A stretch of DNA of 52,387 nt from Clostridiaceae bacterium (GCA_009911355.1 QXXE01000023.1:1-52387); one strand, 5' to 3'; positions 41,122 through 51,062 are shown, counted from the stretch's first letter. Notes: generated by a model not told the origin, from the letters alone. A program made the numbers and translations.

Positions 41122-41757
41122 CTAGCGCCCTTCCGGCTTCCCCAAAAGCCCTGCCGATTTGCGGCGGATGCGCTGCACGGCATTATCCACGGATTTTACA
41201 GGCCGCCCAAGCTTCGCGGCCATTTCTTCGTAGGAACAACCATCCAAAAACAGGGACAGGACCTCACCCTCGAAGGGGGAAAGCAGGCGTGTAAGCCGTC
41301 CGAGCAGCTCTTCGCGGGCTTCCCGGCCGATCACGAGCGCTTCAGGGTCGGAAGCGGCGGTACCGGCGGCGGGGTCATTTTGTACAATCTCTTCAAACAG
41401 GGGCTTTTCCAGCGGGATTGCGTCGCTCAGCACGCTGTGCTTGCACGCCAGCGAGGAGCGGACAGCGGAAATGATCGCACGGGAAGCGCACACCCTTGCA
41501 AACTGTTCAAAGGGCACTCCACGTCCAGGATCGAACTCCTGCACTGCTTTCAGCAGGCCAAGCATGCCTTCTTGGATGAGGTCTTCCGTATCCCCTCCGG
41601 CGAGGAAATAGGGCCTGGCGCAGCTTTTGACGATGCGGAAGCAGCGTCTCACGAGCAGGTCGCCTGCGGCGGGGTCTCCGGTGCGGGCGGCTGCGAGCAG
41701 CTCTTCTTCGGTTTGGTTGATGGGCCCGCTGGCCTCAAGTTCATATCCATTCATCAT
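41122..41757 (-). CDS. Sigma-70 family RNA polymerase sigma factor, SigH-like
   Basis: A 211-residue sigma factor with region 2 (RCFRIVKSCARPYFLAGGDTEDLIQEGMLGLLKAVQEFDPGRGVPFEQFA) and region 4 (LLSPFEGEVLSLFLDGCSYEEMAAKLGRPVKSVDNAVQRIRRK). The DLIQEGMLGLLKA core-binding motif is plain. It resembles the stationary-phase and sporulation sigma factor SigH in size and in region 4, but the assignment is tentative. ATG 41757 (MMNGYE) lies only 10 nt after a perfect TATAAT and has no ribosome binding site, so the mRNA is probably leaderless. Earlier in-frame codons lie within the promoter. Confidence 0.82.
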   Translation of the reverse strand: MMNGYELEASGPINQTEEELLAAARTGDPAAGDLLVRRCFRIVKSCARPYFLAGGDTEDLIQEGMLGLLKAVQEFDPGRGVPFEQFARVCASRAIISAVRSSLACKHSVLSDAIPLEKPLFEEIVQNDPAAGTAASDPEALVIGREAREELLGRLTRLLSPFEGEVLSLFLDGCSYEEMAAKLGRPVKSVDNAVQRIRRKSAGLLGKPEGR

Positions 41758-41767
41758 TTCGATAATT

Positions 41768-41797
41768 ATTATAATACAAAACGAATGCAAATGTCAA
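41768..41797 (-). promoter_or_regulatory. Promoter of the sigma factor gene
   Basis: TTGACA (41792-41797), an 18-nt spacer and TATAAT (41768-41773) on the minus strand, both perfect. The expected start site at about 41761 is 3-4 nt from the ATG. Confidence 0.85.
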
Positions 41798-41970
41798 GGC
41801 TTTTTGTATTTTTTATACGAACTATAACATTTGTACCGCCAATATTTGTGCGCATTTGACAATTCCGGATTTTGGAAAAGCGCACACATGCCCCCGTGAA
41901 ACGGCGCATTCCGCCCAAAACACCACTTTTTGCACCTTTTTCCGGTCGCACGGGGAATTTCGCGCTTTTC

Positions 41971-42235
41971 GCGGGCTGCGCCGGGGCTCTGCCCCAAACC
42001 CCGGCCCTGCGCGGGCTGCGCCGGGGCTCTGCCCCTGGACCCCGGCCCTACGCGGGCTGCGCCGGGGCTCTGCCCCTGGACCCCGGCCCTGCGCGGGCTG
42101 CGCCGGGGCTCTGCCCCTGGACCCTGGCCCTGCGCGGGCTGCGCTGGGGCTCTGCCCCAGACCCCGGCCCTGCGCGGGCAGCGCCAGAGGGACTCGTCCC
42201 TCTGGACTCCCTTTTTCGCCTGCGGGCGGGACGGA
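41971..42235. repeat. Family A repeat with five 40-41-bp tandem units (A9)
   Basis: Units beginning GCGGGCTGCGC start at 41971, 42011, 42052, 42093 and 42134. They are followed by GCGGGCAGCGCC at 42174, the palindrome CAGAGGGAC/GTCCCTCTG, GGACTCCCTTTT and CGCCTGCGGGCGGGACGG. Each unit carries a GGGGCTCTGCCCC inverted repeat. It lies between the divergent sigma factor and ligA genes, so no upstream gene is in sense with it. Confidence 0.88.
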
Positions 42236-42275
42236 GGATTGGTTTTTTTCAGGAGTTTTCAAGCGGCTCGATCGC

Positions 42276-42308
42276 CGGGCCCGCCATCAGGACAGCGGGC
42301 CTGGCTGA
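42276..42308. other. GC-rich hairpin upstream of ligA
   Basis: GGGCCCGCC and GGCGGGCC-like arms (CCGGGCCCGCC near 42276, AGCGGGCCTGG near 42293) form an imperfect hairpin with a centre ATCAGGAC. It resembles hairpins C1 and C2 in arm and loop composition but is not identical. Confidence 0.35.
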
Positions 42309-44447
<2,139 letters not shown>

Positions 44448-44473
44448 CCCCATCATCCGGCACAGCGTAACCC

Positions 44474-44505
44474 GACCAGCCCGCTGTCATAATGGCGGGC
44501 TGGTC
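44474..44505. repeat. Repeated 11-bp-stem hairpin (C2)
   Basis: GACCAGCCCGC (44474-44484) and GCGGGCTGGTC (44495-44505) around a 10-nt loop TGTCATAATG. It has the same stem as C1 at 136-167. It lies 27 nt beyond the ligA stop and may be the transcript-end hairpin. Confidence 0.6.
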
Positions 44506-44532
44506 ACTGAGCGCGAACGGCTGATCCATGCC

Positions 44533-44720
44533 CCAGCCCCCGTCCCGCCCGCAGGCGAGAAAGGGATTCCAAAGGGACTAGTCCCTTTGGCGCTCGCCGC
44601 GCAGGCGCGGGGTCCAGGGGCAGAGCCCCTTGGCGCCCGCCGCGTAGGCGCGGGGTCCAGGGGCAGAGCCCCTTGGCGCCCGCCGCGTAGGCGCGGGGTC
44701 CAGGGGCAGAGCCCCTGAGC
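44533..44720 (+). repeat. Family A repeat with 43-bp tandem units (A10)
   Basis: CCCGTCCCGCCCGCAGGCG, GGGATTCC, the palindrome CAAAGGGACT/AGTCCCTTTG and GGCGCTCGCC form the module, next to ligA. Units beginning GCGCGGGGTCCAGG then start at 44605, 44648 and 44691, each with GGGGCAGAGCCCC. It ends about 35 nt before gatC, in sense with ligA. Confidence 0.88.
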
Positions 44721-44754
44721 AGTGACGTAAGCAAACCACTAAGGAGGATATAAC

Positions 44755-45042
44755 ATGGCAATCACAAGACAGGAGATCGAGCACATCGCCGTCCTCGCAC
44801 GGCTCGACTCGACCGGCGGTATCTTCGACAAATTAGCCGAAGACATGCAAGGCATCGTCGGCATGGTGGACAAGCTCCAAGAACTCCACCTCGACGACCT
44901 CAACGACGTGATCGACACCGGACGCAAAAACGCCTTCCACGAAGACGTTCCCGTCCAGTCCTTTACCCCCGACAAACTCATCGCACCCAACGCCCCCACC
45001 TTCGAAGCCGGCGGCGTCAGCGTGCCCAGAGTCGTAGAATAA
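44755..45042 (+). CDS. gatC: Asp-tRNA(Asn)/Glu-tRNA(Gln) amidotransferase subunit C
   Basis: GatC of 95 residues, the small subunit that joins GatA and GatB. MAITRQEIEHIAVLARLDS and ADMQGIVGMVDKLQELHLDDLNDV match the family; the C-terminus APTFEAGGVSVPRVVE is typical. AAGGAGG lies 8 nt upstream of ATG 44755. It starts the gatCAB operon with a 12-nt gap to gatA. Confidence 0.93.
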   Translation: MAITRQEIEHIAVLARLDSTGGIFDKLAEDMQGIVGMVDKLQELHLDDLNDVIDTGRKNAFHEDVPVQSFTPDKLIAPNAPTFEAGGVSVPRVVE

Positions 45043-45054
45043 GAGGTGATCTCA

Positions 45055-46521
45055 ATGGAACTGATGAACAAAACCGCCGCCGAGCTCTCCACGCTGCTCG
45101 CATCCAAAGAAATAAGCGCCGTCGAACTCGCAAAAGCTGCCCTCGCCCGCACCGAAGCCGTCGACAGCCAAGTTGGCGCATATATTACCACCGCAGGCGA
45201 CGCCGCACTCGCCGCCGCCGAAACCATCGACAAGCGCCGCGCCGCAGGCGACGCCCTCCCCCCCCTCGCCGGCATCCCCGTCGCCATCAAAGACAACATC
45301 TGCACCGAGGGCCTGCTGACAACCTGCGCCTCCAGGATGCTGTACAACTTCGTCCCCCCCTATAACGCCACCGTCATGGAAAAGCTCGCCGCACAAGGCG
45401 CAGTCATTACCGGCAAATGCAACATGGACGAGTTCGCAATGGGCTCCTCCTGCGAAAACTCCGCCATGAAAATTACCCACAACCCCCATAACCTCGGCTG
45501 CGTCCCCGGCGGCTCGTCCGGCGGCTCCGCCGCCGTCGTCGCCTCCGGCCAGGCCCCCCTTTCCCTCGGCTCGGATACCGGCGGCTCTATCCGCCAGCCT
45601 GCCGCCTTCTGCGGCGTGGTCGGCCTGAAGCCTACCTACGGCGCGGTTTCACGCTACGGCTTGATTGCCTTCGCCTCGTCCCTCGACCAGATCGGCCCCT
45701 TCGCCCGCACCGTCGAGGACGCGGCCATGCTGATGGACGCCGTCACCGGTTATGACCCCGCCCACGACTCCACCTCCGCGCCCGCCCCGTTTGAAGGCTC
45801 GCTGCGCAAAAACCTCAGCCCCGACATGAAGGGCGTGCGCATCGGCCTGCCCAAAGAGTATTTCGGCGCGGGCATCTCGGACGAAGTGCGCGAAAGCGTC
45901 CTCGCCGCCGCCGAAACCTACAAATCGCTCGGCGCGGAGGTTTCCGAAATCTCCCTGCCGCTGGTCGAGTACGCGCTGCCGGTCTACTATATCCTGTCGT
46001 CGGCGGAAGCGTCCTCCAATCTCGCCCGTTTTGACGGCGTAAAGTACGGCTTCCGAGCCGAGGGCTGCGAGGAACTGCTCGACATCTATGTCAAGTCCCG
46101 TTCCCAGGGCTTCGGCCCCGAGGTGCAGCGCCGCATCATGCTCGGCACCTATGTGCTCTCCTCGGGCTATTACGACGCGTACTACAAAAAAGCCCGCGCC
46201 GCCCAGCGCAAGATCCGCGAGGAATTTGCCGGCGCTTTTGAAAAGTGCGACGTCATCCTGACCCCGGTTGCCCCGACCACAGCCTACGAGCTCGGTTCGC
46301 GCACCGCCGACCCGCTTGAGATGTACGCGGGCGATATCTGCACTGTCTCGGTCAACATCGCGGGCCTGCCCGCCCTGGTGCAGCCTTGCGGCTTTGACGG
46401 CGGCAAGCTGCCCATCGGGATGCAGCTGATCGGGCCGCGCTTCGGCGAGCAGAAGCTTCTGAACGCCGGCCTTGCGTTCGAGCAGGCAAGCGGCCTGAAA
46501 AACATCATCGCGGCACTGTAA
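45055..46521 (+). CDS. gatA: Asp-tRNA(Asn)/Glu-tRNA(Gln) amidotransferase subunit A
   Basis: GatA of 488 residues releases ammonia from glutamine for tRNA-dependent amidation. The amidase catalytic triad is K79 (PVAIKDNI), cis-Ser S154 (GGSSGGSAA) and nucleophile S178 (DTGGSIRQPAAFCG). The region KPTYGAVSRYGLIAFASSLDQIGP is conserved. ATG 45055 is taken with AGAGGTGAT as ribosome binding site; a GTG at 45046 is less likely. With GatB and GatC it makes Gln-tRNA(Gln), and possibly Asn-tRNA(Asn), in bacteria lacking the direct synthetases. Confidence 0.97.
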   Translation: MELMNKTAAELSTLLASKEISAVELAKAALARTEAVDSQVGAYITTAGDAALAAAETIDKRRAAGDALPPLAGIPVAIKDNICTEGLLTTCASRMLYNFVPPYNATVMEKLAAQGAVITGKCNMDEFAMGSSCENSAMKITHNPHNLGCVPGGSSGGSAAVVASGQAPLSLGSDTGGSIRQPAAFCGVVGLKPTYGAVSRYGLIAFASSLDQIGPFARTVEDAAMLMDAVTGYDPAHDSTSAPAPFEGSLRKNLSPDMKGVRIGLPKEYFGAGISDEVRESVLAAAETYKSLGAEVSEISLPLVEYALPVYYILSSAEASSNLARFDGVKYGFRAEGCEELLDIYVKSRSQGFGPEVQRRIMLGTYVLSSGYYDAYYKKARAAQRKIREEFAGAFEKCDVILTPVAPTTAYELGSRTADPLEMYAGDICTVSVNIAGLPALVQPCGFDGGKLPIGMQLIGPRFGEQKLLNAGLAFEQASGLKNIIAAL

Positions 46522-46535
46522 GGAGGAAGCAAATC

Positions 46536-47966
46536 ATGAAATACGAAGCGGTCATTGGCCTCGAGGTGCACGCGGAGCTGTCCACGAGGAGCAAAATTTA
46601 TTGCAGCTGCCCGGCAAAGTTCGGCGCGGGCATCAACCGGAACACCTGCCCGGTCTGCACGGGGATGCCGGGCGCGCTGCCGGTGCTCAACCGCGAGGTT
46701 GTCCACTACGCGGCGAAGATGGGTCTCGCGACCGGCTGCACGGTCAACCAGCTGTGCAAAGCCGACCGGAAGAACTACTTTTACCCAGACCTGCCGAAAG
46801 CCTACCAGATTTCCCAGTTTGACGTGCCGGTCTGCGAGAACGGCGAGGTCTGGTTCTATGTCAACGGCGAAAAGAAGTGCTGCCGCCTGGAGCGCATCCA
46901 TTTCGAGGAAGACGCGGGCAAGCTGCTGCATGAGGAGATTGACGGCACGGTTGTCGACTTCAACCGCTGCGGCGTGCCGCTGATCGAGATGGTCACCCGC
47001 CCCGACCTGCGTTCTTCGGCGGAAGCGAAGGAATTCCTGGAAACGATCAAGACCACGCTGTCCTATCTGGACATCTGCGACTGCAAGATGGAAGAAGGCT
47101 CCATCCGCTGTGATATCAACGTATCCATCCGCCCGTGGGGGACGGAGGAGCTTGGCACCCGTGTAGAGATGAAGAACGTCAACACGTTCTCGGGCGCGGT
47201 CCGTGCGATTGATTATGAAATCAAGCGGCAGATCGACCTTGTGGAGGCGGGCGGCACAGTGCAGCAGGAAACCCGCCGCTGGGACGATGTGAAGCTGAAA
47301 AACACGGTCATGCGCACGAAGGAAGACGCGCAGGACTACCGGTATTTCCCCGACCCCGACCTGATCGCGGTCGAGATCGACGACGCGTGGCTGGAGCGTA
47401 TCCGCTCGGAAATCCCGGAGCTGCCGGTCAGCCGCTACGAGCGTTATTTGAACGAGTACGGCATGACCGCGATGGAAGCGCGGCAGCTGTCCGATTCTTT
47501 TGCGAAGGCGACCATGCTGGACGAAGCGGCGGCTTCGGGCAGGGTCAAGCCGAAGGCGGCGGCAAACTGGATTTTGTCCGACGTATCGAAGTACCTGAAC
47601 GACACCGAGAAGGAGCTCGACGACACCAAGCTGACCTCGCAGAAGCTGGTTGACTTGATTTGCTTGATTGACGGCGGCACGATTTCGGGTAATGCGGGCA
47701 AGAAAGTATTGGTGCAGCTGTTTGAAACTGACGAGACGGCAGAGCAGATTGTGGAGCGGCTCGGGCTGAAGCAGGTATCGGACGAGGGCGCGATCCTGGC
47801 GATTGTGCAGGAGGTACTTGCGAAGAACGAAAAAGCGGTCGGCGACTACAAGAACGGCAAGAACGTAACTGGTTTCCTGGTGGGCCAGTGCATGAAGGCG
47901 TCGAAGGGTCAGGGCAACCCGCAGCTGATCAACAAGCTGCTTGCGGCGGAGCTCGCGAAGCTGTAA
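46536..47966 (+). CDS. gatB: Asp-tRNA(Asn)/Glu-tRNA(Gln) amidotransferase subunit B
   Basis: GatB of 476 residues activates the misacylated tRNA by phosphorylation. YEAVIGLEVHAELSTRSKIYCSCP with its cysteines, NTCPVCTGMPGALPVLN, and DGTVVDFNRCGVPLIEMVTRPDLRSSAEA are family signatures. The C-terminal helical and YqeY-like domains (LVDLICLIDGGTISGNAGKKVL, NEKAVGDYKNGKNVTGFLVGQCMKASKGQGNP) are complete. AAGGAGG lies upstream. The long array A11 follows the stop codon. Confidence 0.97.
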   Translation: MKYEAVIGLEVHAELSTRSKIYCSCPAKFGAGINRNTCPVCTGMPGALPVLNREVVHYAAKMGLATGCTVNQLCKADRKNYFYPDLPKAYQISQFDVPVCENGEVWFYVNGEKKCCRLERIHFEEDAGKLLHEEIDGTVVDFNRCGVPLIEMVTRPDLRSSAEAKEFLETIKTTLSYLDICDCKMEEGSIRCDINVSIRPWGTEELGTRVEMKNVNTFSGAVRAIDYEIKRQIDLVEAGGTVQQETRRWDDVKLKNTVMRTKEDAQDYRYFPDPDLIAVEIDDAWLERIRSEIPELPVSRYERYLNEYGMTAMEARQLSDSFAKATMLDEAAASGRVKPKAAANWILSDVSKYLNDTEKELDDTKLTSQKLVDLICLIDGGTISGNAGKKVLVQLFETDETAEQIVERLGLKQVSDEGAILAIVQEVLAKNEKAVGDYKNGKNVTGFLVGQCMKASKGQGNPQLINKLLAAELAKL

Positions 47967-47984
47967 GCTGCGCGCCTACGCCCC

Positions 47985-48345
47985 TGCACCCCGCGCCTAC
48001 GCGGCGGGCGGCGGGGCTCTGCCCCTGCACCCCGCGCCTACGCGGCGGGCGGCGGGGCTCTGCCCCTGCACCCCGCGCCTACGCGGCGGGCGGCGGGGCT
48101 CTGCCCCTGCACCCCGCGCCTACGCGGCGAGCGGCGGGGCCCCGCCCCTGCACCCCGCGCCTGCGCGGCGGGCGGCGGGGCTCTGCCCCTGCACCCCGCG
48201 CCTACGCGGCGGGCGGCGGGGCTCCGCCCCTGCACCCCGCGCCTGCGCGGCGGGCGGCAGGGCTCCGCCCCTGCACCCGCTGGGGCTTACGCCCCAGACC
48301 CCGAGATGCTGACGCATCTCTCTTGACCGCCTGCGGGCGGGAAAT
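47985..48345 (-). repeat. Family A array with seven 41-bp tandem units (A11)
   Basis: Units beginning GCGCCTACGCGGCGGG start every 41 bp at 47993, 48034, 48075, 48116, 48157, 48198 and 48239. They are near-identical and each carries GGGGCTCTGCCCC. The array ends in CTGGGGC/GCCCCAG, GAGATGC-TGAC-GCATCTC and CCGCCTGCGGGCGGGA, the same end as at 1-118. The module lies nearest the iolG-like gene on the minus strand, so the copy is in sense with that gene and opposite to gatB. There are no variable spacers. Confidence 0.9.
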
Positions 48346-48363
48346 CCATCACCATCCATTGCC

Positions 48364-48409
48364 AAGAATCCCCCGTCCTGCCTCTGGAATGGCAGGACGG
48401 GGGATTCTT
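48364..48409. terminator. Perfect 19-bp hairpin between convergent gatB and iolG
   Basis: AAGAATCCCCCGTCCTGCC (48364-48382) pairs perfectly with its complement at 48391-48409 around an 8-nt loop. The T-tracts are short, but its position between convergent genes suggests a bidirectional terminator or transcript-end structure. Confidence 0.55.
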
Positions 48410-48466
48410 ATGCTTTATGCCGCAACAAAACCGGTGTTTGTCTCAGGCGTATCTTATATGAAAATA

Positions 48467-48497
48467 GATGCGGCCCCCATAAGAGGGGACCGCATCC
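48467..48497 (-). terminator. Terminator of the iolG-like gene
   Basis: GATGCGG with CCCC pairs with GGGG and CCGCATC around TCTTAT, followed on the minus strand by TATTTTCATAT. It lies about 55 nt beyond the stop. Confidence 0.65.
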
Positions 48498-48549
48498 ATA
48501 AGAAAAGGAAAAATATGAAAAAACGTGACAGCGAAATTAAGTAGGGGGA

Positions 48550-49572
48550 TTACTCCTCAACCTTTACATATACACCGCCGTTGCGGCAAGACTCAGTCGC
48601 AGCCTTAGCCATCAGTACCGGGCGCAGGCCGTCAACAGCACCGACAACAACCGGCTTGTCGTTGACAACCGAATCAACGAAGCACTTGACCTGCTCAATG
48701 AACGCCTGGTTGTAGCGCTCGAGGAAGAACCACAGCGGCTTCTCGCTCTTTGCACCGTCAACGGTCATGACCGTTGTCGTGTTCAGCAGGTCGTTGCCGT
48801 CGGAAGCCATGCCCTTGGAGCCGAACGCTTCCACGCGCTGGTCATAGCCGTAAACTGCCTGGCGGGAGTTGTTGATGACCGCGATGCAGCCGTTCGCCAT
48901 CTTCATGGTGACAACAGCGGTGTCAACGTCCGGGATGCCCGACTCTTCCTGGAGCTTCGGATTCACCAGGCAGGAGCCTACGGCAGAAACCTCAACCGCT
49001 TCGGAACCGGTGACATAGCGGACCATATCGAAGTCATGGATCATCATATCGTAGAAGATACCGCCGGAAACCGCAACATAGGACGCCGGGGGCGGCTCAG
49101 GGTCACGGGAGGAAACGATCACGATGTGCGGATCGCCGATCGTGCCGTTCTTGACAGCGTCAGCCACAGCCTTGTGGTTGTGGTCGAAACGGCGGTTGAA
49201 GCCGACCTGGAACTTGACGCCCTTTTCCTCAACGGCTGCAAGCAGGTTCTTGATCTTGGCTACATCGTAATCGATGGGCTTCTCACAGAATACATGCTTG
49301 CCTGCCTGTACCGCCGCCAAGGCGATATCGCAGTGGGTATCAGTGGAGGAGCAAACAAAGACGGCGTCAACGTCGGGGTTGTTGACCACATCCTGGAAAT
49401 CGGTGGAAACGTTGGTGATCTTGCGTTCTGCCAGCCACTCGCGTGCGCCGGACTTATCGAGCATCGGGTCTGCCGCGGCGATCACTTCTACGCCGGGGAC
49501 GCTGTTGATGAGGTTGTTGATGTGGAGCTTGCCGATGCGGCCGCAGCCGACTACGCCAATTCTTAAAGACAT
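48550..49572 (-). CDS. iolG: Gfo/Idh/MocA-family oxidoreductase, inositol 2-dehydrogenase-like
   Basis: A 340-residue NAD(P)-dependent dehydrogenase. The Rossmann motif GVVGCGRIGKLH is at the N-terminus, CEKPIDYDV contains the catalytic EKP lysine, and GGIFYDMMIHDFDMVRYVTG carries the conserved Asp-x-x-x-His pair of the family. Overall similarity is to myo-inositol 2-dehydrogenases, so the name is used with caution; related enzymes act on other cyclitols and sugars. It has its own promoter and terminator and is divergent from a LacI-type regulator, which probably controls it. No other iol genes are in the window. Confidence 0.82.
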   Translation of the reverse strand: MSLRIGVVGCGRIGKLHINNLINSVPGVEVIAAADPMLDKSGAREWLAERKITNVSTDFQDVVNNPDVDAVFVCSSTDTHCDIALAAVQAGKHVFCEKPIDYDVAKIKNLLAAVEEKGVKFQVGFNRRFDHNHKAVADAVKNGTIGDPHIVIVSSRDPEPPPASYVAVSGGIFYDMMIHDFDMVRYVTGSEAVEVSAVGSCLVNPKLQEESGIPDVDTAVVTMKMANGCIAVINNSRQAVYGYDQRVEAFGSKGMASDGNDLLNTTTVMTVDGAKSEKPLWFFLERYNQAFIEQVKCFVDSVVNDKPVVVGAVDGLRPVLMAKAATESCRNGGVYVKVEE

Positions 49573-49624
49573 AATTCATTCTCCTCTGTTCCTATTTTCT
49601 GCCGGTTGCCCGGTCTTTGGGTTT

Positions 49625-49653
49625 ATTATAGCGCTTTGTTGAGAATATTGCAA
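49625..49653 (-). promoter_or_regulatory. Promoter of the iolG-like gene
   Basis: TTGCAA (49648-49653), a 17-nt spacer and TATAAT (49625-49630) on the minus strand, about 50 nt upstream of the start codon. Confidence 0.8.
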
Positions 49654-49750
49654 GTGACCCTGCGCATTTTTGGATAACTTGTTAATTTTCGCGCCTCCGC
49701 TTGTGGATATTGCTCACAAAAAAGCGTCTCCGGCACGGCATGGCGCTGTG

Positions 49751-49778
49751 CATTGTGCAAAGCTATTTTTGCACAATG
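49751..49778. promoter_or_regulatory. Palindromic operator candidate 1
   Basis: CATTGTGCAAA (49751-49761) and TTTGCACAATG (49768-49778) are perfect inverted copies with a 6-nt centre. It lies in the divergent region about 100 nt upstream of the iolG -35 box and shares the TGTGCA/TGCACA core with operator 2. Confidence 0.7.
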
Positions 49779-49797
49779 GACGGCGCGAAAAACGTGC

Positions 49798-49823
49798 AAT
49801 GTGCATTTTGAAAAATGCACATT
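49798..49823. promoter_or_regulatory. Palindromic operator candidate 2
   Basis: AATGTGCATTTT (49798-49809) and AAAATGCACATT (49812-49823) are perfect inverted copies with a 2-nt centre. It ends 6 nt before the tentative -35 of the regulator gene. Two palindromes 20 nt apart would suit a dimeric or tetrameric LacI-type repressor. Confidence 0.7.
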
Positions 49824-49829
49824 TCCCTC

Positions 49830-49858
49830 TTGCATCCGGACAAAAGTTGTGATACCCT
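49830..49858 (+). promoter_or_regulatory. Tentative promoter of the LacI-type regulator
   Basis: TTGCAT (49830-49835), a 17-nt spacer and TACCCT (49853-49858). The -10 is poor, as may be expected for a repressor gene. Confidence 0.3.
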
Positions 49859-49923
49859 GTTAGCAAAGAAATCAAGCTGGCCGGCATGGGGATGCCGGCG
49901 GGAAGCGGGAAGGGAGCGCGTTT

Positions 49924-50943
49924 ATGAAGATCACAGCACAGATGATTGCCGACCGCTGCGGGGTATCGCGGGGCACGGTCGACCGCGTAGTCAACGGCCG
50001 CCTGGGCGTTGCGCCCGAAGTGCAGGAGCGCATACAGCGGGTCATCGACGAGACCGGATATCAGACGCCTGCCATGCGGCGGCAGGCGCAGGCTGTCGGG
50101 GTCAAAAAGATCGGCTTTGTCATCCCGAACTGGAACAATTATTACACCGTGCAGATGCGCAAGGGCATCCGTGCGGCGACCCGCCGGATGGGGGACAACC
50201 GGCTTGCCGTCGTGGTGGAAGAGCTCAAGGGGCGTTCCAACCGGGAGTATTTCGAGTGCATCGCGCGGCTGGAAGCGCAGAAGATCGACGGGCTTGTCCT
50301 CAACGCCGCCAACACCCTGCCCATGCAGGAGGAGGTCGACCGGCTGACGGCGGCGGGCGTGCCGGTTGTAACGACGAACTCGGACGTGCCGGGCTCGCAG
50401 CGCATCTGCCATGTCGGGCAGGACCTGAACAAGTCGGGGCGGGTTGCCGCTGGGCTGATGGCCCCGCTGCTGGACGGCGGCAGTGTGCTGGTTGTCTGCG
50501 GCAACCGGGAATTCACGGCCCACCGCCTTCAGGTTGAAGGGTTTTTGAACCGGCTGCGCGAACTGCTGGGCAGCCGCGTGCGCACCTCGGTCATTGAGTG
50601 CATTGAGCGGTACGACCTTGCGTATGACGGGGTGCTGGACGCGTTGCGGCGCGATCCTGCGCTGCGCGGGATTTATATGGCAAACGAGCCTGTCCCGGCC
50701 TGCATGGACGCGATTGAGCGGGCGCAGCTGAGCCATCCGATCCATGTGATCTGCAACGACCTGACGCCGTGGTCCCGGGAATACCTGATGGCGCGGAAGG
50801 TGCGGTTCATCATTGACCAGGATTTTTCGGGGCAGGCGCGGCGCTCGGTGGAACTGCTGTACGACCTGATGTTCCGCGACCGCAGGCCCAAGCGCGAGCT
50901 CGAGTATGTACGCACCAGCATTATTTCGGAGGAGCTGCTCTGA
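49924..50943 (+). CDS. LacI-family transcriptional regulator with sugar-binding domain
   Basis: A 339-residue regulator. The N-terminal LacI-type helix-turn-helix is TAQMIADRCGVSRGTVDRVVNGRLGVAPEVQERIQRVIDETGY (residues 4-46); the usual VSxxTVSRVLN reads VSRGTVDRVVN. The rest is a periplasmic-binding-protein fold with KKIGFVIPNWNNYYTVQMRKGIRAA and DGLVLNAANT, closest to sugar-binding proteins of ABC transporters. The ligand is unknown; its divergence from an inositol dehydrogenase-like gene suggests a cyclitol or sugar. GGGAAGGGAG lies before ATG 49924. Confidence 0.88.
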   Translation: MKITAQMIADRCGVSRGTVDRVVNGRLGVAPEVQERIQRVIDETGYQTPAMRRQAQAVGVKKIGFVIPNWNNYYTVQMRKGIRAATRRMGDNRLAVVVEELKGRSNREYFECIARLEAQKIDGLVLNAANTLPMQEEVDRLTAAGVPVVTTNSDVPGSQRICHVGQDLNKSGRVAAGLMAPLLDGGSVLVVCGNREFTAHRLQVEGFLNRLRELLGSRVRTSVIECIERYDLAYDGVLDALRRDPALRGIYMANEPVPACMDAIERAQLSHPIHVICNDLTPWSREYLMARKVRFIIDQDFSGQARRSVELLYDLMFRDRRPKRELEYVRTSIISEELL

Positions 50944-50965
50944 CTGTGCGCTGAGGGTTCGTGCT

Positions 50966-51062
50966 GCGCGCGGGGCCCTGCCCCGCCCCCCGGCCCTGCG
51001 CGGGCAGCGCCAGAGGGGCTAGCCCCTCTGGACTCCCTTCCACGCCTGCGGGCGGGACGCGG
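50966..51062 (-). repeat. Family A repeat (A13)
   Basis: GGGGCCCTGCCCC inverted repeat, GCGCGGGCAGCGCC, the palindrome CAGAGGGGCT/AGCCCCTCTG, GGACTCCCTTCC and CGCCTGCGGGCGGGACG. It lies between the convergent regulator and GIY-YIG genes with the module nearer the GIY-YIG gene. Confidence 0.82.

Noticed and set aside
47993..48312. Proline/alanine/arginine-rich ORFs across the 41-bp array, and equivalents at 41860-42310 and 44504-44761
   Set aside because: They come from translating tandem intergenic repeats whose unit lengths give periodic low-complexity peptides. There is no initiation signal in keeping with a gene.
47985..48345. CRISPR array
   Set aside because: The repeats are directly tandem without unique spacers, and no cas genes are present.
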